Below are positions 7,363 to 9,857 of a DNA stretch of 9,857 nucleotides, piece by piece. The stretch covers positions 1-9,857 of the forward strand of contig VYEH01000441.1 in the NCBI GenBank assembly GCA_009843005.1, given 5' to 3'. A program made the translations under genes and the position numbers. The DNA comes from Pseudomonadota bacterium. Its GTDB lineage: Bacteria > Pseudomonadota > Gammaproteobacteria > Steroidobacterales > Rariloculaceae. Each line of letters opens with the position of its first letter. Positions within the stretch are counted from its first letter, which is position 1. The notes under the pieces are model-generated. The model ran no database searches. It saw only the letters and a list, made by a program, of their open reading frames with translations, and was not told the DNA's origin.

Positions 7363-8760
7363 TTGCTTCTGCGTCGCATCGGCGAACAGAGGGGAGCCCG
7401 ATCGGAGGTGCCGTTGAAGTGGGATGTTGAGGCCGAGATCAATCGTCTCAAGGCCGAGGAAGCCGATACGCGGCACTGGCGGATCGCCTACGAGATCGAC
7501 GCGTGGATGCGAGCCCGTCGCCAGCAGGTAAGGAGTGACGATGAGTTGTACGCCTCGAATACCGACAGAGAAACCGCCGAAGAAACGGCGGCGCTGTTCC
7601 GGCTGGCCCATCCGGTGCTCGAACGCTACGAATGGCACCTCGAACAAACCAATACGGTGGGCCACGAGGGCACTATCCTCAGGGCTTGGCGATACCTCCG
7701 CGACAACATTGTGGAACCCCCTTGGACCGTGATCCTGGTGGACGAATACCAGGACGTGAATCCCGCACAGGCCGCTTTCCTGCAGGCGTTGTTGATACCC
7801 CGGGTGCCGGGACGCGCCGGTTCGGGCGCGCGGCTTGCCGCTGTGGGGGACGACTGGCAGGCGATTTTCGGATTCCAGGGCGGGGACGTGGAACTGATCC
7901 GCCGGTTCAACGACCCGGCGGTCGCACACGAAACCTTCAGCGAACGCATCGAACTGAAGCGGACGTACCGCTTCGGACAGCCCATCGCCGATTCCACCCG
8001 GCGATTCGTCACGCGAGGCAAGGGCGCCATCGACCGCGACGTGGTCGGCTCACCTAAGTTAGCGCCGGATTCCCGGTGGCCCTGTAGCATCGTTCTCGCC
8101 TCGTCCAAACTGACGCTCGAAGGCGAGCGAAGATTCGGAAAGAACCCTAAGGGGCTCACCGGCGGTGTACTCGCTGCCCTTGCCCGCGCGGCGGAGCAGT
8201 ACGAAGACCCCGACGTGTTAATTGTCGCGCGCCGCAATGCGGTTCTTGAAAAATCAGATAAGGACGGCACTCAGGGTGTCGGCATTGACCGAAAGGCCAT
8301 CAACAGGGCGGCGAAACTGCTAGGCGCCCGGCTGACGTATTCGACGGTTCACAAGGCGAAGGGCACGCAAGCCGACTACGTGATCCTGCTCCACACCGGA
8401 CCGCCACGCGCCGGGAAGGCCGCGGCGAACCGGGTGTTGGAGCGTGCGCTCAGGGTGTTCCGGGGCACAGACACCGCAGCCGAGGAGGAACGGCGGATCT
8501 GGTACGTCGCGCTTTCCCGCGCGATGCGCAAGATCTACATAATCCTATCCGCGGACACCCACAGTCCGTTCGCGGACGAGATCTATTACAACGAGCGAGG
8601 CCACTACGATGTCGGGGAGGACGAGCTGGCCGAATTCCTCGAGCCGATGCGTCCGCCGGTGCCGTGCCCCACCTGCAGGCAAATCGGTCCCACGACGGCG
8701 GTGCTTGCGATGCGCGACGGACGCAATAGTCGGTTTGCCGGTTGCACGAGCTTCGCGTAG
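7363..8760 (+). CDS. UvrD-like helicase, C-terminal fragment (motifs II-VI and first zinc-ribbon half)
   Basis: This 465-residue frame opens at a TTG with no convincing ribosome binding site. It is the same frame as the upstream fragment, so the TTG is probably only the first possible restart. Motifs in order are II VDEYQD (126-131), III VGDDWQAIFGFQG (161-173), IV ELKRTYR (197-203), V TYSTVHKAKGTQADYV (325-340) and VI RRIWYVALSRA (377-387). All key residues are present: DE of the Walker B box, the motif IV Arg, and the motif VI Arg. After the helicase core comes CPTC (435-438) and GC (460-461), the first three ligands of a zinc ribbon. The TAG at 8758-8760 cuts the ribbon before its fourth Cys, which sits in the downstream in-frame YCGHTE. 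Without the Walker A half this fragment cannot hydrolyse ATP as a normal helicase. Confidence 0.75.
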   Translation: MLLRRIGEQRGARSEVPLKWDVEAEINRLKAEEADTRHWRIAYEIDAWMRARRQQVRSDDELYASNTDRETAEETAALFRLAHPVLERYEWHLEQTNTVGHEGTILRAWRYLRDNIVEPPWTVILVDEYQDVNPAQAAFLQALLIPRVPGRAGSGARLAAVGDDWQAIFGFQGGDVELIRRFNDPAVAHETFSERIELKRTYRFGQPIADSTRRFVTRGKGAIDRDVVGSPKLAPDSRWPCSIVLASSKLTLEGERRFGKNPKGLTGGVLAALARAAEQYEDPDVLIVARRNAVLEKSDKDGTQGVGIDRKAINRAAKLLGARLTYSTVHKAKGTQADYVILLHTGPPRAGKAAANRVLERALRVFRGTDTAAEEERRIWYVALSRAMRKIYIILSADTHSPFADEIYYNERGHYDVGEDELAEFLEPMRPPVPCPTCRQIGPTTAVLAMRDGRNSRFAGCTSFA

Positions 8761-9006
8761 GGAGCGGACCACTACTGTGGGCACACCGAGCGGGTATGCG
8801 ATGGGCGCCGCCAAGGATTGATGATCCGTCTTGGCGACGGGCGAGCCCGGTGCCTGGCTCCGGACTGCGGACGAGTGGTTCCTGTGTGCCGATGTACGGT
8901 TCCACGACCCATGGTCGAAAGACAGAACAGCAAGACCGGTGAGCCGTTCTGGGGATGTCAGCGATATGGGCTGGAGGAAAGTTGCGAGACCACCCAATCA
9001 ATGTAG
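8761..9006 (+). pseudogene. Zinc-ribbon tail of the interrupted helicase
   Basis: The frame continues past the TAG at 8758 for 81 codons to TAG at 9006. It reads GADHYCGHTERVC and on through LMIRLGDG, ARCLAPDCG, VPVCRC, MVERQ, FWGCQRY and SC. These are topoisomerase-type zinc-ribbon modules. YC completes the ribbon begun upstream by CPTC. The second has VCDGR where a CxxC would be expected (a TGC-to-CGC change would explain the Arg), followed by two more Cys. The third has CRC, then GC and SC. A TTG or ATG at 8818/8821 would give a separate 62-residue protein, but with no ribosome binding site I read this as a tail, not a gene. Such tails bind nucleic acid in related proteins (family knowledge). 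Confidence 0.65.
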
Positions 9007-9339
9007 CGGTCGATCAGGAACGCACGCGTTAATCATCAGGGTTCCGCTCCATGACCAAGCATGCCGCTGTCTGGAGCAGAAACCAGCAAGCAATGACTAA
9101 CAGCCTCGATTTTGCATCTCGCGTTGTACCGCGTTCCGAAACGAAACAGCGGCATCCGAATCCGTCCAAACGCCGAATTCTGAGCTGAAGCTCTGCCACT
9201 CACCGCTGTCGGCGTTCAATCTGGGAAGCAAGGCCGCATACCGCTGGCAGTCCATGTACCGTGTTGAGTCGCCCTCCTCCGACGCCACGCTGAGCGGAGG
9301 CCACACCATCCGACATTCCTGCGCGCTTGAAGAATAATT
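9007..9339. other. Stretch without a recognisable gene, between the helicase tail and the insertion sequence
   Basis: These 333 bases give only short frames with no family I recognise. The longest is an 89-codon minus-strand frame whose start lies inside the insertion-sequence end, so it cannot be an ancient gene in this position. A frame without an ATG near its start spans 9101-9337 on the plus strand. A small inverted repeat (CCTCCG at 9276-9281, CGGAGG at 9295-9300) has no following T run. It is probably eroded flanking sequence. Confidence 0.45.
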
Positions 9340-9365
9340 TGTAGAAGTTCCGATCTGATCTGACA
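9340..9365 (+). repeat. Presumed left terminal inverted repeat of the IS481-family element
   Basis: It starts TGTAGAAGTTCC and ends in a short tandem ATCTGATCTG followed by ACA. It is called only from its TGT start and its position about 100 bases before the transposase. The partner repeat is not in the window. Confidence 0.4.
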
Positions 9366-9380
9366 CTGGCTTGTGAAAGC

Positions 9381-9444
9381 GAGGGTTACCGGTTTTGATG
9401 GAAGTGTCAGGCCTTCAATCAAAACCATACGAGAGGTAGCCCTC
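9381..9444 (+). promoter_or_regulatory. Long stem-loop in the transposase leader that buries the ribosome binding site
   Basis: Two stacked arms are visible. The outer arm GAGGGTTACC (9381-9390) pairs with GGTAGCCCTC (9435-9444) over all 10 positions, with one G-U wobble as RNA. The inner arm GGTTTTGATGGAAG (9391-9404) pairs with CTTCAATCAAAACC (9413-9426) at 13 of 14 positions around an 8-base loop. The only interruption between arms is an 8-base bulge, ATACGAGA (9427-9434). The Shine-Dalgarno GAGAGG (9431-9436) lies partly in the bulge and partly in the outer stem, and the structure ends one base before the ATG. By analogy with IS10 and IS50, it could block translation on transcripts reading in from outside. 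Function is inferred; the pairing is seen. Confidence 0.6.
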
Positions 9445-9857
9445 ATGATTCATAGTACGGAGAATGTCATTCGCCACAATGTCGGCTTGCCGAACCTGGC
9501 CGAGGAGCTGAAGAACGATTCCCACGCCTGCAGGGTGATGGGCGTGTCTCGAGACACGTTTTACCATTATCGCCAAGCGGTGGAAAACGGCGGCGTGGAA
9601 GCGCTGCTCGATCAATCGCGCCGTAAGCCCAATCCCAAGAACTGGGTGGATCCGGTGATTGAGGAGAAGGTTCTGGAGTACGCCCTGGAGCAACCCGCGC
9701 ACGGCCAAGTCCGCGCCAGCAACGAGCTCAGGAAACGCGGTGTGTTCGTCTCACCCTCAGGGATTCGCGGCGTTTGGCTGTCCATCGGCCTGCAGACGTT
9801 CAAGCTGCGGCTCAAGGCCCTGGAGGCCATGGCGGCCGCCGAAGGGCTCGTCTACAC
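9445..9857 (+). CDS. IS481-family transposase, N-terminal part (cut by the window end)
   Basis: The ATG at 9445 follows a GAGAGG ribosome binding site 8 bases upstream, and the frame stays open for 137 codons to the last base of the window. It begins MIHSTENVIRHNVGLPNLAEEL, then a helix-turn-helix (residues about 17-45: HACRVMGVSRDTFYHYRQAV), GGVEALLDQSRRKPNPKN (50-67) and HGQVRASNELRKRGVFVSPSG (90-110). These segments are characteristic of a well-populated IS481 subgroup of DDE transposases. The catalytic Asp-Asp-Glu residues lie beyond the window, so integrity cannot be judged. The enzyme cuts and joins the ends of its own element. Translation is probably limited by the leader stem-loop just upstream. 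Confidence 0.85.
   Translation, partial: MIHSTENVIRHNVGLPNLAEELKNDSHACRVMGVSRDTFYHYRQAVENGGVEALLDQSRRKPNPKNWVDPVIEEKVLEYALEQPAHGQVRASNELRKRGVFVSPSGIRGVWLSIGLQTFKLRLKALEAMAAAEGLVY

Larger units (their letters stand above)
6256..9006 (+). pseudogene. Helicase IV-like UvrD/Rep superfamily 1 helicase with zinc-ribbon tail, interrupted by two in-frame TAG codons
   Basis: A single reading frame of 916 codons covers a complete superfamily 1 helicase. It has the Q motif and Walker A, a nuclease-like insertion, motifs II to VI, then three zinc-ribbon-like modules. Only two codons interrupt it, TAG at 7327-7329 (codon 358) and TAG at 8758-8760 (codon 835); there is no frameshift between 6256 and 9006. 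The overall order matches E. coli helicase IV (HelD), including an insertion with a YxPDFxLP...IxxEH core and a WKxxLH helix, but relatives with extra C-terminal zinc ribbons are larger. The family unwinds DNA 3' to 5' using ATP. As written it would be translated in pieces, separating ATP-binding motif I from motifs II-VI, so no piece should be an active helicase unless TAG is read through. It is divergent from the methylase gene and lies next to an insertion sequence. Confidence 0.8.
9340..9857 (+). mobile_element. IS481-family insertion sequence, left part (continues past the window)
   Basis: The element is identified from the transposase start at 9445, which belongs to the IS481 family. 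The left end is placed at TGT (9340-9342) because IS481-family ends usually begin TGT, and because the run through GATCTGATCTGACA (9352-9365) looks like the terminal repeat I remember for this group. The boundary is an inference, since the right end and any target duplication are outside the window. The transposase points away from the helicase remnant. Confidence 0.62.

Noticed and set aside
6370..7929. Open frame of 519 codons on the minus strand
   Set aside because: It lies antisense to the helicase motifs, shows no family resemblance and is rich in Arg, Pro and Gly. It is a by-product of GC-rich codon use. The plus-strand frame has all the helicase motifs.
9276..9300. Inverted repeat CCTCCG / CGGAGG as a terminator
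   Set aside because: The stem is only 6 bp with a 13-base loop and no T run follows.
9097..9366. Minus-strand frame of 89 codons
   Set aside because: Its start codon lies within the presumed end of the insertion sequence and no family is recognised. It is most likely chance, although its composition is fairly protein-like.
1..9857. tRNA, rRNA or CRISPR array
   Set aside because: No cloverleaf with conserved T-loop, no rRNA signature and no regularly spaced repeats were seen on either strand.

Overview
The window looks like a decaying accessory (defence-type) region of a bacterial chromosome or large plasmid. Base composition is moderately GC-rich. The recognisable families (type ISP/IIG-like restriction-modification protein, PIN toxin, small tyrosine recombinase, helicase IV-like UvrD helicase, IS481 transposase) are all bacterial, and the mix is commonest in Proteobacteria. 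The sequence does not fix the taxon.

Layout. (1) 11-2236, plus strand: a large protein of unrecognised function, probably the C-terminal part of a longer protein whose 5' end lies outside the window. (2) 2277-2558, minus strand: a hidden composite remnant. It has the first ~38 residues of a PIN-domain (VapC-like) toxin, interrupted by a TAG, joined in frame to the last ~55 residues of a tyrosine recombinase. (3) 2555-5950, minus strand: an intact 1131-residue nuclease-methyltransferase-specificity protein of the type ISP/IIG kind. Its stop codon overlaps the PIN start codon as ATGA, so the two formed an operon. (4) 5951-6255: the divergent intergenic region. (5) 6256-9006, plus strand: one helicase IV-like UvrD superfamily gene with a nuclease-like insertion and C-terminal zinc ribbons. 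It is cut by two in-frame TAG codons but has no frameshift in 2.75 kb; a possible frameshift near 6229 may also have removed its native start. (6) 9007-9339: no recognisable gene. (7) 9340 to the window end: the left part of an IS481-family insertion sequence, with a long RNA stem-loop that ends exactly at the transposase start codon.

How the parts may work together. The methyltransferase fusion has its own PD-(D/E)xK-like nuclease and target-recognition region, so it could be a self-contained restriction-modification enzyme. It lacks the helicase that classical type ISP enzymes carry between nuclease and methylase; the nearest helicase is the divergent, now interrupted gene. The PIN gene was translationally coupled to the methylase and has been destroyed by recombination with an integrase fragment. 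Three of the four premature stops in the two broken loci are TAG, which raises amber recoding as an alternative to plain decay. TAG also appears at natural gene ends here, so decay is the simpler reading.
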